Below are positions 8,789 to 20,451 of a stretch of 64,000 nt of DNA, one piece after another (within the stretch, counting starts at the first letter, position 1; every line of letters begins with the position of its first letter). Source of the stretch: Medakamo hakoo (lineage: Eukaryota > Chlorophyta > Trebouxiophyceae > Coccomyxaceae); NCBI GenBank assembly GCA_026636295.1, contig CP089462.1, positions 434,001 to 498,000 of the forward strand, given 5' to 3'. Under the pieces are notes generated by a model that was not told the origin of the DNA, ran no database searches, and saw only the letters and a list, made by a program, of their open reading frames with translations. A program made the translations under genes and the position numbers.

Positions 8789-8949
8789 GGCTTGAGCGGG
8801 TGAGGGGCGGGTGCTGACCCGGCGTTGGGGGGGGCGTGCGAGTGTTTCGCAGCGCGCGCGCACAGGGATGCGAGTGTGTCGCACGCGCGCTCCCTCACAG
8901 CATCAAAAACAAAGGCGGCACAAAGCGATCTCCCCACCCTCTCTCGCCA

Positions 8950-9694
8950 ATGCCTCCCACCGTCGACGTGGCGGCGTCCGCCCTCCTCAAGGTCGCCTTG
9001 CACGCGGCCAAGTATCCCGCATCCCCGGTGTGCGGCGTGTTGCTGGGCCGGACCGATGGCGGAAGCGATGGCGGCGACGCCTCTGTTCGCGTCGTCGATG
9101 CCGTCCCGCTGCTCCACTCCGGCCTGGGGCTGGCGCCCATGCTGGAGGTGGGGATGAGCCAGGTAAGAGATGGAGCAAAAGGGGTGTGTGGGCGGGCGCG
9201 GGCCCTCTCTCTTTCCATCGTTCTCACCACCCCTCAACCCTCCTCGTCCATCCACTCAGGCTGCTGCCTACGCCACCACCCGCACGTTGCGCCTGGTCGG
9301 CTACTACCAGGTCAACGAACGGCCGGACGATGCCTCGCTGGGCACCTGCGGCGGGCGGGCGGCCGCCGACGCGGCGGCCCGGGCAGGGGGAGGGAGTGAT
9401 AGGGGCGGCGGCGCCGGAGGGCCGTCCCCGCCCGTCGCGCTCGTTATGAGCGGCCACGCGCTGGGGGAGGTCGCGGCCGGCCGGCCCGCGCCCGGCCTGG
9501 TGACGCTGTGGACAAAGGGCGGCAAGGCCGGCTGGTCCGCGGCGCCGGACGCGTCCGTCCGCCTCCCGCCCAGCGCGGGCGACCTCATCCGGTCCGCGCT
9601 CGGGTCGCCGACGTCCGGCCCGGCCGCCCTCGTCGACTTCGACGACCACCTGGCCGACGTCCGCCTGGACTGGCGCAATGAAGGGCTGGTGTGA
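8950..9694 (+). CDS. ER membrane protein complex subunit 8/9 (UPF0172)
   Basis: Exons 8950-9162 and 9260-9694, 215 residues. The EMC inserts and stabilises multipass membrane proteins in the ER; EMC8/9 is its cytosolic, MPN-fold subunit without metalloprotease activity. Family features in order: [23 protein letters not shown] at the N-terminus, [40 protein letters not shown] and a C-terminal [17 protein letters not shown], which matches the typical ending of the family. The JAMM metal ligands are absent, as expected. The intron falls after GMSQ. A Gly-rich insert sits between the YYQVNE motif and the last strands. Confidence 0.92.
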
Positions 9695-9933
9695 GAGGGG
9701 GCGCAGCTGTGTAGTTTTTCCGTCTGTGTTGTTTGGCGTGGTTCCTCCCACTCCCTCTCTCTCACTCCGTTGTTCACACGCACTCCGAAACACACCCCGA
9801 CCACCCCGCGCGCTCCGCTGCCAAAAGGAAAGCACACGCCCACCACTCTCGCCCTCCGGAAAAGGAACATCCACACTCGTGCCCCCCCTCACACAACTGA
9901 GCGGGCCCCCGCCCGCCCGCCCGCCCCGCCGCC

Positions 9934-11350
9934 TCACAGGTACTTCTCCACCGTCTGGACGAGCGAGGACTTGGGGACGGCGCCGATGACGACCTCCACC
10001 TTTTGCCCGCCCTTGAACAGCATGACGGTCGGGATGGACCGGATGCCGTACTCGGTCGCGACGGAGGGCGACTCGTCCGTGTTGAGCTTGTACTGTGTGT
10101 GTGTGCAGGAATAGAGGGGGCGCGGAGGAGGGGGGTGGGCGTGAGGGGTGGGGCGTGCGTCCGCCGCCTTGAATCCCTCGCGCGCGCACCCACCAAAAAA
10201 AAAAAAACGATAAAAAAAAACGCACCGCCTTGATCTTGCCCTTGTACTCGACGGCCAGCTCGTCGATGATGGGCGCGATCATGCGGCAGGGCCCGCACCA
10301 GGGCGCCCAGAAGTCGACGAGGACGGGCAGGTCGGATTTGAGGACGGCCTCATCCCAGGTCGCGTCCGTGACGGGGCCGGCTGTGTCAGGTGTGTGGTGG
10401 GGGTGTGGTGAGGTTTTGGTTGGTGGAGAGCGGGGGGGTGGTGGAAGGCGGGATAATGCGTGCGCGGCAGGGGGGGGGGGCGCCCGCCATCGCGCGGCGT
10501 GGCGCGCATCTCATTCCCAATCGCAGTACGCGCGTGCGTGCGCGTGTCCACGTCCGATCCACCGACACGGGAAAGGGGGTCCGAGTGTGGCAGCGGTCGG
10601 GCGCGGGCGCGGGGCCAAGCGACGCGCGAGAGCCAGCGTGGAAGGCACGCTCCTTTTTTCGTCGAGCTCTCAAGAGGGGAAGACGTGCGGCCAGCGCGTC
10701 GGGCGGTTTCCTGCCCCAGCTCCGGCGCCATGGCGTGGCGGGCACCCGCTCCCGGCTCCAAAGGGGTGCGGTGAGTGGGGCAGGCGCCGTTTGACCGGCC
10801 CCACTTCCCGGCGGGAGAGCGAGAGGGACAGGTCGCCGTGGGCGCCTCACCCTCCCACGCGGCCCGAGCGCGGGTGCAGTCGGACGACCCGCAGCCACGC
10901 CACGCCCTCGTCCAGCGTTCCACGACCCCAGGCCGGAGCTTGAACATTCGAGCTCGCCGTATGAAGAGAACGCACGCCCGTCAGCGATCGGCATGAGGGC
11001 GGCGGCCGCCGTTTTCTTTTCCGCTCGCGGCCCCGCCCCCATTGGCGACGGGGCGTCAAGACCACGGCGACGCTCTCGCGCTTCGATCGGCCTGCTCCCT
11101 AGCCGCGCCCGCCCTCCCCTAAAGCCGCGCCGGGCACACGCCACCATCCCCCTCTCCTGACTCCCATGCACGCACCCGCAGCGGTCTCCGTCTCGCCGGC
11201 GGCCATGCGCACAGCGCGGCGCGGGAGAGGCGCGGCCAGCGCGGCGCGGCGAGGCGCGGCGCGAGCGGCCGGCGCGGCGACGCGCGCGGCAGCGGCGCGA
11301 GGGGCAGCCGCCCGGAAGGGGGCCGCGGAGGCGAAGGCGACGGCGGCCAT
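9934..11350 (-). CDS. Thioredoxin m, plastid
   Basis: Exons on the minus strand: 11350-11176, 10380-10226 and 10092-9934; 162 residues with closed phases. Residues 1-58 are an Ala/Arg-rich transit peptide. The thioredoxin domain then begins [16 protein letters not shown], with the redox site WCGPC at Cys87 and Cys90, [19 protein letters not shown], cis-Pro131 in [11 protein letters not shown] and the end [14 protein letters not shown]. The NTDE and SIPT forms fit type m. It reduces stromal disulfides using ferredoxin-thioredoxin reductase, regulating the Calvin cycle, malate dehydrogenase and photosystem assembly. The first intron, 795 bp, is the longest in the window and separates the targeting exon from the catalytic exon. 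Divergent from the HEATR6-like gene across 133 bp. Confidence 0.95.
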
Positions 11351-11483
11351 TGATGCTGGGGGTGCTGTCCTTTGGCAGGAGGGGGGAAGGAGCTCGCGTT
11401 TCTTGTGTTTTTGGTGTGAGGGTGGGCGGCGTGAGCGGCGGCGAAAAGCCTCGCTCACTCTTGTCTTTCCCTTTGTTTTTTCA

Positions 11484-13781
11484 ATGCCCGGCCCGCTGCC
11501 GGCGCCCGCGCCGGCGACGGCGCACGCCTCCGTGTCGGTCCGAGATGGCACTTGCCCCGGCAAGGCCAAGCCAGGCGCCGAAGACGGCGCATGCACGGCT
11601 TTGCGGGCCTGTGTCGAGGCCGCCGCCGGGCGCAGCAGCGGCGCGGCGCGCGACCACCTGCCGCTTCCCCCGCCCTCCAGCGCCACGGCCGTCGGCGACC
11701 GGGCCGCCGCAGCCCGGGCGGCGGCCGGGCTGGTGAGCGCACATGCGTCAACCCTACCGCCATCCGACCTGGCAGCCGCGGCGGACGCGTGCCTGAGCGC
11801 GGCGGCGGCAGCGGCGGGCGCGTGCCCACCTGCGCCCCGCGCCGCGGCCGTGGCGCTGTGCGCGCTGGAAGCCGTCCTGGCCGCGGGCGGCGCGTCCGCA
11901 GCCGCCGGCCTGGACGCCGTCGGCGCGGTGACCGTCCTGAAACGGGCGTGGGGACTGGGCCTGGGCGGAGGCGCTGATGCGCCGCCGCCCGAACCTGCGC
12001 CGCCGGCGCCTGCTTCCAGCCGCTACCGCCCGCCGCACGCGCGCCGCACGGGCGCCGCCGCCTCGTCCGCGTCCGAGTCGGATTCGGGGGGCGGAAACCC
12101 GGGCGCGGCGTCTGCGCGCGCCCGCGCCGCCGCCGTGCGCTGCATTACCGCGGCCGCCAAGGCGGACGCGCGGGCGCTGGCGCCGGCGTGGACGCTGCTC
12201 CTGCCAGGACGGGGGCCGACGACAGCCAGCACCGGCGCCGGCGGCGGCGGCCACCGCCCAGCCGGCACGCTGAGTGAAGCCGCCCTGCGTGACCCGTGCC
12301 CGCGTGTCCGGGCAGCTGCGCACGCGGCTGTGGCGGCCCTGTTCGAAGGCCCGACCGCCCGCGCTTTTTGGGCGGTGGCGGAGGACGGCGGCGCCGGGTC
12401 CGCCGCCGCGCCCTTCACCTCGCTCTCCCGCGCCCTCGGCCGGGCCGCGGGCGGGGCCCTGGCCCACGCCGCGGTCGGCGCGACCGCTGACCCTGTCCCA
12501 GCAGTCGTTACGGCTGCGCTGCGGTCCTGGGCGGCCGTCGTGTCCGCCGTGCGGTGGGCCCGCATGCCGGGGCTGGCGGGGAGCTTGAGCACGGGCGTGG
12601 CCGCGGCCGCGGGCCGCCTGGACGCAGCGGGCGCGCCGCCGGATGCGGCGCTCGTGTCTGCCGCGGCAGCGGCGTTGACGGCGGCAGCCGCACCGCCTGG
12701 ACTAGATGCAGCGGCCGCGGCCGCGGCCGCGCGCTCCCTGGCCGGGGTGGGCGTGCCGGCCCTGGTGAACGTTGTGGCCGCCGCCCGTGCCAGCCACCCG
12801 CCTGCCGTGCGGTGTGAGGCCTTGGCCGGCTTGCGGGCGGTCTGCGGGGCTGGATGGGGCGACGCCGATGGCGCGGTCATCGCAGCCGCCGCAGGGCCGG
12901 GCGCCCTGGCCGTCGCGGCGGCTGAGCTGCGGTGTGGTGGGGCGGGCAGCAGCAGTGACGGCCGCGCGGCCGCGCTCGCGCTGGGCGCGGCGGCTGCCGC
13001 CGTGGCGGCGGAGCCTGCCCTCGCCGCGTCCGCCTGGGGCGGGCCGCTGCCGGCGGCGCTGGCGCCTGGCCACCAGCCAGCCGTCGCCGCCGCCGCGCTG
13101 GACCTGGCCGCCGCGGCGGCGGCCGCCGACCGGGTCGCCGCCTGGGCAGCCGCGCGCGCCGGCGCGGCGCCGGCCAACCCGCCGCCCGTCCGCGCCGCGG
13201 CCGCGGGCGTGGTGGCCGCTCTGGCCACAGGCGGTGGGGACAGGCCGTCCCACGCCGAGCTCGTGGCCGCCTTGGGCGGCGCGGCGACGGATGAGGCGGC
13301 GTCCGTGCGGACAGCGGCCGCGGCCGCGCTCGCGGCGACGGCCGACGCAGCCGCGGCTCCACGCCTCCCGCCGCCCCTGGCCTCCGCCGTCGCGCAGGCC
13401 GCCCTCCACCTGGCGGTCGGGCCCGCGGCATCAGACCGCACCCTCCCCGCCGCGGCCCGGGCGCTGGGCCATGCCCTCGCCGCGGTCGGTGGGCAGACGG
13501 ACGCGGCCCCCCTCCCCGCCTGGGCGGGCCCCGCCCTCGACGCCCTGACGGCGGCCGTCTCAACCTCTCGGTCCGCCAAAGCCCGGTGGAATGCGGCGGC
13601 GGCGGCGGGGCGGGCGGCGGGCGACGCCCTGGCGCGCGGCCTGCCGGACGCGTGCGGCAGGCTGGGCAGGGCGCTGGAGGCCGGCGCGGCGGGCGATGGC
13701 AACGGCAAGGCGCGGGCCGCGTGCGGTGCGGCGGCCGCGGCGTGGGCCGCAGCAACAGCACAACCTCCTGTTGTAGAATAG
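11484..13781 (+). CDS. HEATR6-like HEAT-repeat protein (DUF4042 type)
   Basis: One exon, 765 residues, about 45 percent Ala. The best family anchor is the central segment: SSRYRPPHARR, an acidic Ser/Asp patch, then a helical block (RARAAAVRCITAAAKADARAL) and LRDPCPRVRAAAHAAVAALFEG. This corresponds to the DUF4042 region of HEATR6, where a KYRPPH motif is followed by HEAT repeats and a DPxxKVRxAA helix. The rest is a chain of HEAT-like helical pairs (AAALDLAAAAAAADRVAAW and similar). HEATR6 function is poorly known. The frame is open upstream as far as 11166 but would run through the Trx m targeting exon on the other strand, so the ATG at 11484 is preferred. Confidence 0.7.
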   Translation: MPGPLPAPAPATAHASVSVRDGTCPGKAKPGAEDGACTALRACVEAAAGRSSGAARDHLPLPPPSSATAVGDRAAAARAAAGLVSAHASTLPPSDLAAAADACLSAAAAAAGACPPAPRAAAVALCALEAVLAAGGASAAAGLDAVGAVTVLKRAWGLGLGGGADAPPPEPAPPAPASSRYRPPHARRTGAAASSASESDSGGGNPGAASARARAAAVRCITAAAKADARALAPAWTLLLPGRGPTTASTGAGGGGHRPAGTLSEAALRDPCPRVRAAAHAAVAALFEGPTARAFWAVAEDGGAGSAAAPFTSLSRALGRAAGGALAHAAVGATADPVPAVVTAALRSWAAVVSAVRWARMPGLAGSLSTGVAAAAGRLDAAGAPPDAALVSAAAAALTAAAAPPGLDAAAAAAAARSLAGVGVPALVNVVAAARASHPPAVRCEALAGLRAVCGAGWGDADGAVIAAAAGPGALAVAAAELRCGGAGSSSDGRAAALALGAAAAAVAAEPALAASAWGGPLPAALAPGHQPAVAAAALDLAAAAAAADRVAAWAAARAGAAPANPPPVRAAAAGVVAALATGGGDRPSHAELVAALGGAATDEAASVRTAAAAALAATADAAAAPRLPPPLASAVAQAALHLAVGPAASDRTLPAAARALGHALAAVGGQTDAAPLPAWAGPALDALTAAVSTSRSAKARWNAAAAAGRAAGDALARGLPDACGRLGRALEAGAAGDGNGKARAACGAAAAAWAAATAQPPVVE

Positions 13782-13806
13782 CATGCGCGCTTGGCTTCCA
13801 CGCGCT

Positions 13807-13850
13807 CTACTCCCCGCCGTCACCACCACCACCACCACCATCACCACCAC

Positions 13851-13889
<39 letters not shown>

Positions 13890-14592
13890 CGTTGTTTTTG
13901 GTTTTAAAGGGCGCAAAGGGCAGGAGCACGGCGTCGACGGCGTAGATCGAGATGGCGGGCCCGGCCCCGTCCCGGCCGTCAGGGCACCTGGCTCCTCCGC
14001 CGTCGCCGTCCAGGCTCACCACCGCGGCCGTGACGCCGCCCGCCGACGTGAGCAGGGGGGAGGGCGTCCCGCGGCCGCCCACCACAATGCCCAGCTTCTC
14101 GTCCGGCTGGCCCACCACCTTCCGCGTGGCGAGCGTCGTCAGCGTGCCTGGCCTGGCCAGGTCCGCGGGCGACAGGGTGCCGCGCACGGTGTGGGCTGCC
14201 ACCAGGACGGGGCCGACGGCAGGCGCGGCGGACAGCAGGGAGGCGACGCTGCCGTTGGCGCCTGGCGCCCACGTGCGGTCGAGCGCGCCCGGCCGGGTCA
14301 GGGCCGCGCCCGTCGGCACGAAGAGGGTCAGCGACCCGCGGAGCGGGGCTTCGCCGCGGAGGAGGGGGCCGGCGCCCGTCGATTCCATGAGGGCGAGCCA
14401 GGCGGGCGACACGCGCTGAAGCGTGGCGTACGCGCACGACGCCGCGCCGGCGGGCGGGCGCGGCGCGGCCGGCGCGGCCGCCGCCGCGGCGAGCAGCAGG
14501 CCCTGGGCGGCGAGGACGGCGGCCGTGAGTGCGACGGCGACCGCCTGGACTGCGGGCTGCAAGGCGCGCGGTGGGCCGCGCGGCGGGTGCAT
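13807..14592 (-). CDS. Fasciclin-like (FAS1) domain protein, secreted or membrane-anchored
   Basis: One exon, 261 residues. A hydrophobic segment near residues 12-40 acts as signal peptide or signal anchor. The single FAS1 domain follows: YATLQRVSPAWLALMES, LTLFVPTGAALTRP, VLVAAHTVRGTLSPADLA, LTTLATRKVVG and the closing ISIYAVDAVLLPF, the H1 and H2 landmarks of the fold. FAS1 proteins mediate adhesion, in algae usually in the cell wall or extracellular matrix. The C-terminal tail is a poly-Gly/Asp run encoded by the trinucleotide tract at 13820-13890, so its length may vary between strains. The stop lies 25 bp from the end of the HEATR6-like gene. Confidence 0.85.
13816..13892. repeat. CCA/CCG trinucleotide tract
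   Basis: (CCACCA..CAT..CCGCCG)n, read on the minus strand as a Gly/Asp tail of the fasciclin protein. Likely length-variable. Confidence 0.8.
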
Positions 14593-14795
14593 GGGCGGCG
14601 CCGCACCGGGCAGGCCCGGGGAACAAAAGAAAAAAAGGGCGGGCCAGGGGGGATGGAGGGAGTGTGCGGGGCGGGCATGGGTTTTATTTGCTTGCTCCAC
14701 ACACACTCTGCAGAATACACCAGCGCGCCGAGACAGCCCAGCGAAATACGCCGCCTTCCCTTTCGCCCTCCACAACACCTCACACAGTCACCACC

Positions 14796-16902
14796 ATGGA
14801 CCCGCGCTCCAAGACCTGGGATCCGGAAGACTCGCTGGCGACGGCGCGGCGGGAGTTTGGCGAGGTGCGCGCGCGCGTCGGGTGGTGCGAGGGCATTGAC
14901 TTTCGCAGCCGATGGCTTCGGGTGCTGCTGTCGCGTCGCTTCCGCAGGGTTGAAACCCAGTCCACGTGGCCGTCAGAGGCTCTGAGACACGCATGCCCAC
15001 CCGCCACGCGTGGCACGGAGCGGGAATGAGGGCGGCTGGAAAACGGGACGCTGCCTTTTCGAGCGCGTCGGTTTTTTTTTGTGCGACGGACAGCCGAGCG
15101 GGGTCCTTCCGACACGCCGCCCGCGCCCAGCATGCGCCCTCACCCCGTCCATCCACCCCCTCACAACACACGCACGTACAGTTTGGAGGCGTCAACGCCA
15201 GCATTGAGGCGTCGACGACTTTCACGGGTAAGTGCGCGGAGCAAAATCTGACGCGCGCTGAGGTGGGCGTGTTTTTTCGACCACCACCGCCCCGCCTCAC
15301 ACCGTAAAAATCCCGCCTTCCCTCCCTGTCCCTGTCCAGTCCTCCGCGCCGACACACTGCCCGGCATCTTCTCCGGCGACATCACGCCCGCCAACTCGGC
15401 TTGCTTCGCGTACGCGCGCAACTTCTCTCCGACCGTGCTGCAACTGTCGCGCCAGCTGGCCGCGATGGAAGGGACGGAGGCCGCGTACGCGACCGCGTCC
15501 GGCATGTCCGCCATCGTCGCGGCGTTGCTCCGCCTGTGCGACGCGGGCGACACGATCATCGCGTCCTCCGCCATGTACGGCGGCACGTACGCCCTGCTGG
15601 CCGACTTCTTCCCCAAAAAGTGCGGCATCAAGACCGTGTTTGTCGATACGGCCGACGTCGGCGCCGTGCAGCGCGCGCTGGCCGACAACCCGGGCGCCAA
15701 AGTTGTGTACGCGGAAACGCTGTCCAACCCCACGCTCAACGTGTGCGACTTGCCCGCCGTCGCGGACGCCGCCCACGCGGCTGGCGCGACCTTCGTCGTC
15801 GACAACACGTTTGCGCCGCTCGCCGTCACGCCCGCGCGCTGGGGCGCGGACGTCGTCATCCACTCCATGACGAAAGGCATTTCCGGCAGCTCGGACGTCC
15901 TGGCGGGCGCCATTTGCGGCACGGCCGACTTTATCAGGTGCGCGCTGTGTGTGGGTGTGGGTGTGGGTGTGGGTGAGGAGGGGGGTGTTTTGCGTTCATC
16001 GACACGGGGACGCACGTCCCGACCCCTCTCGCTCGAGCGGTGAGGTCGGGCTGGGTGCTCCCCCTTCCTCTTCCGCTGTCGCGCCTTCCCTCACGCCCAC
16101 GCCACCCAAAAACCTGCCGCACAGCGGGATGATGGACACCAAAATCGGCCCGATCATGGTGCTCGGCCCCAGCATGGACGCCAAAGTCGCGGCCGAGCTG
16201 AGCTTGCGCCTCCCCCACCTGGGCCTGCGCGTGCGCGAGCAAGCCCGCCGCGCGCAGGCCTTTGCCGAAGCGCTGCAGGCGGGCGGCGCCGCCGTCCGCT
16301 ACCCGGGCCTGCCCTCCCACCCGCACGCCGAGCGCTGGACCCGGCTGGCCAACCCCGGGTACGGCGCGGGCGGCGTCCTGACGCTCGACGCCGGCTCCGC
16401 GGCGTCGGCCAATCGCCTCATGGAGCGGCTGCAGAACAAGGTCGGCTTTGGCCTCATGGCCGTCTCGCTCGGTTACCACGAGACGCTGCTGTCCGTGTCC
16501 GGCGCGTCCACGTCCTCCGAAATGCCCGCGGAGACGCGCGCCGCCGTGGGCCTGTCCGACGGCCTGCTCCGCATCTCGTGCGGCTATACCGGCTCCCTGG
16601 CCGCCCGCACGGCCCAGCTGCGCGGCGCGTGGGCCGCGCACGTCGCGTCCGAGTCCGCGCGCGCGTCCGGCAAAACGCCGCCCTACCGCGCCACCGCGGT
16701 GGTCCGCGACGGCCGCGGCGGCCTGACCCGGCTGGCGTCCTGGGAAAGCTTCGGCTCCGACCTGGAAGGAGAGGGCGGGGCGGACGGCGCGGGCGGCGCC
16801 GACGCCGACGCCGACGCGCCGACGCCGGGGAAAGTCGTGCCGCTGGGCGCGGGCAAGGAGGTCATCTACATGAAGGCTGCCGCCGCGCCGGCGGCGGAGT
16901 GA
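14796..16902 (+). CDS. Methionine gamma-lyase (Cys/Met-metabolism PLP enzyme)
   Basis: Exons 14796-14864, 15182-15227, 15340-15937 and 16125-16902; 496 residues. It cleaves methionine to methanethiol, 2-oxobutyrate and ammonia. It follows plant methionine gamma-lyase along its length: FGGVNASIEASTTFT, GIFSGDITP, FSPTVLQLSRQLAAMEGTE, TASGMSAIVAALLRL, MYGGTYALLADFFP, VDNTFAPLAVTPARWGADV and the PLP-lysine motif VIHSMTKGISG with Lys217. IMVLGPSMDAKVAAELSLRLPHLGLRVRE and MAVSLGYHETLLSVSGAS are typical of the plant enzyme, not of cystathionine gamma-synthase. No transit peptide is obvious, so it is probably cytosolic. The tail has an acidic Asp/Ala insert. Intron 3 carries a GTGTGG repeat. Confidence 0.92.
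15947..15975. repeat. GTGTGG tandem repeat in methionine gamma-lyase intron 3
   Basis: About four and a half copies of GTGTGG directly after the donor. Confidence 0.7.
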
Positions 16903-16912
16903 GAGACGTGGG

Positions 16913-16947
<35 letters not shown>

Positions 16948-17503
16948 GACAGAGAGGCACGAGGGAGGAGACGAGGAAACACTGTGTGTGTGGATGGGAC
17001 GGGTGATGGATGAAAAGGGCACCCCCCCCCCCTCCCCACAGACAAGCAATCGCCTTTTTGCGCGGCGCCCACGCGCTCCGGCCCTCTCCTCCCCTCCCGC
17101 GCCCGGGTCGTGGAGTACACGCCCGTCCACGCCCAGGGCGCGTGCGTGCGAGGCGCCTCGCCGGCCTTGGTCTCGCAGGGTGCGTGGGGTTTTTTTCCTG
17201 CAAGCGCGCGGTTGGTGCGGAGCGACGCGAGCGGCGCGCGCGCGCGGCCGGTGGGTGGTCTCCAGTGACCTCGCCGCCCGCCTGGCTTTCGAGCGGTGAC
17301 CCACCCGCTCCCGCTCAGCCTGGGCGGTCCTTGAGGCCGTGTGCACGCTTCAAGCGGGTCAGACCGCTGTGCCTTCCGTGGCAGTCCGTCCAGGTCGCGC
17401 GTTGCTCCTCCCACCGGCGCGCGAGCGGCCTGCGGCCTCCGTCACGTTCTCTCCCCCCCTGTCCCCGCCCTCACGTCAACGCACACCACAGGCTCGCGCG
17501 GCC
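16903..17503. other. Intergenic region, methionine gamma-lyase to Mei2-like
   Basis: Contains a (GA)n run at 16912-16945, a C-run near 17027 and otherwise unique GC-rich DNA. No convincing coding, tRNA or other RNA signal. An ACCACAG before 17492 could be a 5'-UTR acceptor for the Mei2-like gene. Confidence 0.5.
16912..16945. repeat. (GA)n microsatellite
   Basis: Uninterrupted GA dinucleotide run just after the methionine gamma-lyase stop codon. Confidence 0.9.
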
Positions 17504-20451
17504 ATGGCAGACGGCTGGGCGCAGGAGCCATTTGGCCAGCTGGGGTCAGGCTGGCCGCAGGTGAGAGGCTGGGCATGACAGAGGCAGGGCGGGGGCGCGG
17601 GCAGAGAGTCCGACGGCCATGCCTTCGCCGCCCGAATAAAAAAAAACCTCGGCCCGCCTCCCTCCACCCACCACCCCACACCCACTCACCGCCGCCCTCC
17701 CACGATCCACCCACCAAGCAGGACGGCTCCCACCCGGACCTGACCGCCGCCCTGGCCAACCTGGAAGCGACGACCACCGCCGCCGCCGCGGCGGACGCAG
17801 CCCCGTCCTCCTCCTCGTCCGAGGCCTTGCCCTCCCTCGCAGCCTTCCACCGGCGCGCGGCGGCCCACCCGCCGCACCTGCCGCCCGTCCCCTCGGACGC
17901 ATCCCTGGCCTCGGCCCTAGGCGATGGCGCCGGCTCGACGGCATCCCTGTCCGCGTACACCTCCCGCCTCGTCCCGCGCGCGCCCGGCGGGTCGACCATT
18001 TTTGGCAGCGCCGCGGACGACCTGGCCGGGTTGGCGGGGACGTCTCCGTCCGCGGGTGCGGCCACCAGCCTGGCGAGCGCTCTGGCCGCTGATTTTGAGG
18101 GCCGGCTCGGGTTGGGAGGCGGGGGCAGTGCCGCCGCGCTGCCGCCGTCGTCGTCGGCGGGCGACCTGTCCGCGGCCGCGCTGCTCCTGGAGGGCGGCTC
18201 CACCACCCACCTCCCGCCCGCCCAGCCGTCCACGGGCTCCCTCGCCGCCGCTCTGAACGACGCCTTCTCGGAGCGGGAGCGGGAGTTTCAGGCCCGGGAA
18301 GCCGCAGCGGCGGCGGCGAGTGCCGCTCACCCGTCGGCGTTGGCGGCCGCGGCGACCGCCACGACGGCCGCCGCCGCGTCCGCCGCAGCTGCGCGGTCGA
18401 CCCAGCGCGGCGATTCCGTCGCCTCCCTGCTCGGCGGGGCGCCGGCGGCCTCCCGCCCGGGCACGGCGGACTGCCCCCCTTTGGCCAGCACGTCCGCGGC
18501 CGCGCGCGCCGCCGCGGCCGCGGCCCTGCCACCGCTGCCGCCGTCAGGCCCGCCGCCCTCGCGCACGCTGCTCGTCCGCGGGCTCGACCCAGCCCTCCCG
18601 TCGGCCGCCGTCGCGGCTGCGTTCGAGCCGTACGGCGATTTGCGCGCCTTGCACGTGCCTCCACCCGGCACTCCCGGCGCCGGCATCGTCGTCGTCGCCT
18701 ACCACGACCTCCGGGCGGCGCTGCTGGCCCGGCACTCACTGCACGGCGCGGCCGGGCCGTCACCGCCGCCGCCGCCGGCAGTGGACGGGGCCGACGAACC
18801 GCGTGTTCCCACCTCGCCACCCGCCCCGCTGTCGGTGTCCTTTGCACCCGCGCCCGACACGGGCGGCGACGGCGAGGCCGCGGCCGCCGCCGCCGCCGCG
18901 GAAGGCATCCTCCCGCTCTTCCAGGCCGACCCGTCGCTCCCGCCCGCCGCCCTGGCCGGGCGCATGGCCGCCTACGGCGACGTCCGCTGCGTCCGTCCAC
19001 ACCCGTCGGGCGCGCCGGGTGCGGTGTTGGTCGAGTTTTTCGACGCGCGCGCGGCCGCGGCGGCCGCGGCCGGCTTGGCGGCAGGCGGGGATGGCGGGGG
19101 GCCCACCGCCCTGCCACCCCCGCCCTCCCCGCTCCGCCCGCTGGGCGGCATGCGCCACGCCGCGTCGGTGGGTGCCCTGCCCATCCTGGGCGGCGGCGGT
19201 GGTTTGGGCCGGCGCGGGCTCGCTGCGTCCTCGTCGGACGGCGGAGACCTGTTTTCGGCCGGCGGCCGGTCGCTGGACGCGGCTGGTGGCGGCGGCGGCG
19301 CGGGCCCCTTTGCCGCCGCGCTCCCACCGCCGCCGCCGCCGCCGCCGCCATCCTTGTCCGCCGGCAACCTGTCGGACGTGTACCGGGCGGCGGCGGCGGC
19401 GGCGGCGGCGGCCGCCACCGCGTCCGGGCCGCCGCCGCCGTCCGGCTGGGAGGCGTCGGCTGCCGCTGCTGCGGCCGCGGCGGCCGCCGCGGCGGCTGCC
19501 CACCACCACCACCACCACCACGCCCACAACCCGGCCGCCGCCGCGGCTGTGCTCCAGCTGCTGGCGGCCCAGCAGCAGGCGGTGGCGGCGCACCAGCAGC
19601 ACGCGGCTTTGGCTGCGGCGGCCGCGGCGGCGATGGCGGCTGTGGCGCCGCCCCCCCCGCCGCCGCCGCTGACCCGCCCTGCCGCCCGGTCCGCCTCGGC
19701 CGGCGCCCTCCACGCCCGGCCCGCGACCGCCCGCGAGCCGGCGACGCCGCCCTCCCTGGCTGGCACGACGCCGCCCCCACCGTCCGCCGCCCCTCCACCG
19801 CCGGCCCAACACCAGCAGTCGGGGGGTGGCGGTGGCGGCCGCCTCTCCCGCCGCGCCGCCGACCCGGCCGCGGAAGCGGAGCGCCGCGCCGCCCAAGCCC
19901 GCATGTTCGCCCTGGACGTGTCCCGCGCCCTCTCCGGCGCCGACCCGCGGACGACGCTCATGGTCAAGCACATCCCCAACAAGTACACGCAGAAGATGCT
20001 GCTGGCCGCCATCGACGCGGTGCCGGGCGCGCGCGGGACGTACGACTTTTTCTACCTGCCCATCGACTTCAAGAACCGGTGCGGCGTCGGGTACGCGTTC
20101 ATCAACCTCACCCGGCCCGCGCACATCGCCCGCCTGGTGGACCGCTTCCACGGCAAGCGGTGGGACCGCTTCAACAGCGAGAAGGTGTGCGAGATCGCGT
20201 ACGCGCGCATCCAGGGCAAGGCGGCCCTCGTCCAGCACTTTCAGCACTCGTCCCTGCTGCACGAGGACAAGCGGTGCCGGCCGCTGCTGTTCAAGACGGG
20301 CGAGGACGGGCGGGCGGGCGAGCCGGAGCCGTTCCCGTCGGTCGGCGGCGAAGGTGCGTCGCCCGCCGCGTCCCGCCCGGCCCCACGCACCGGGTCGGCC
20401 GCGTCCTGGCGCACGGACGAGGATGAGGACGACAAGGCCGGCGACGAGTGA
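17504..20451 (+). CDS. Mei2-like RNA-binding protein with three RRMs
   Basis: Exons 17504-17560 and 17722-20451, 928 residues. The C-terminal RRM (about 764-880) is diagnostic for Mei2: TTLMVKHIPNKYTQKMLLA, YDFFYLPIDFKNRCGVGYAF, LVDRFHGKRWDRFNSEKVCE and YARIQGKAALVQHFQHS. Two weaker RRMs precede it: RTLLVRGLDPALPSAAVAAAFEPYGDLR (about 298-375) and GILPLFQADPSL...MAAYGDVRCV (about 414-472). The rest is low complexity with poly-Ala, a run of eight His and poly-Pro. Mei2 proteins bind RNA to control meiosis in fission yeast and growth and meiosis in plants (AML/TE1). Exon 1 encodes MADGWAQEPFGQLGSGWPQ, a short separate module. Expression timing cannot be read from sequence. Confidence 0.9.

Noticed and set aside
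10381-11175. A hidden gene within the 795-bp Trx m intron
   Set aside because: Open frames there on both strands lack any motif or codon pattern and are Arg/Ala/Pro-rich shadows; no acceptor-donor pair gives a credible exon.
11166-11483. A 106-codon upstream extension of the HEATR6-like frame
   Set aside because: It overlaps the Trx m targeting exon on the other strand and has no HEAT character; the ATG at 11484 is more credible.
15947-15975. GTGTGG repeat as a possible internal telomere-like tract
   Set aside because: It does not match the TTTAGGG or TTTTAGGG telomere units of green algae and lies within an intron; it is treated as a simple repeat.
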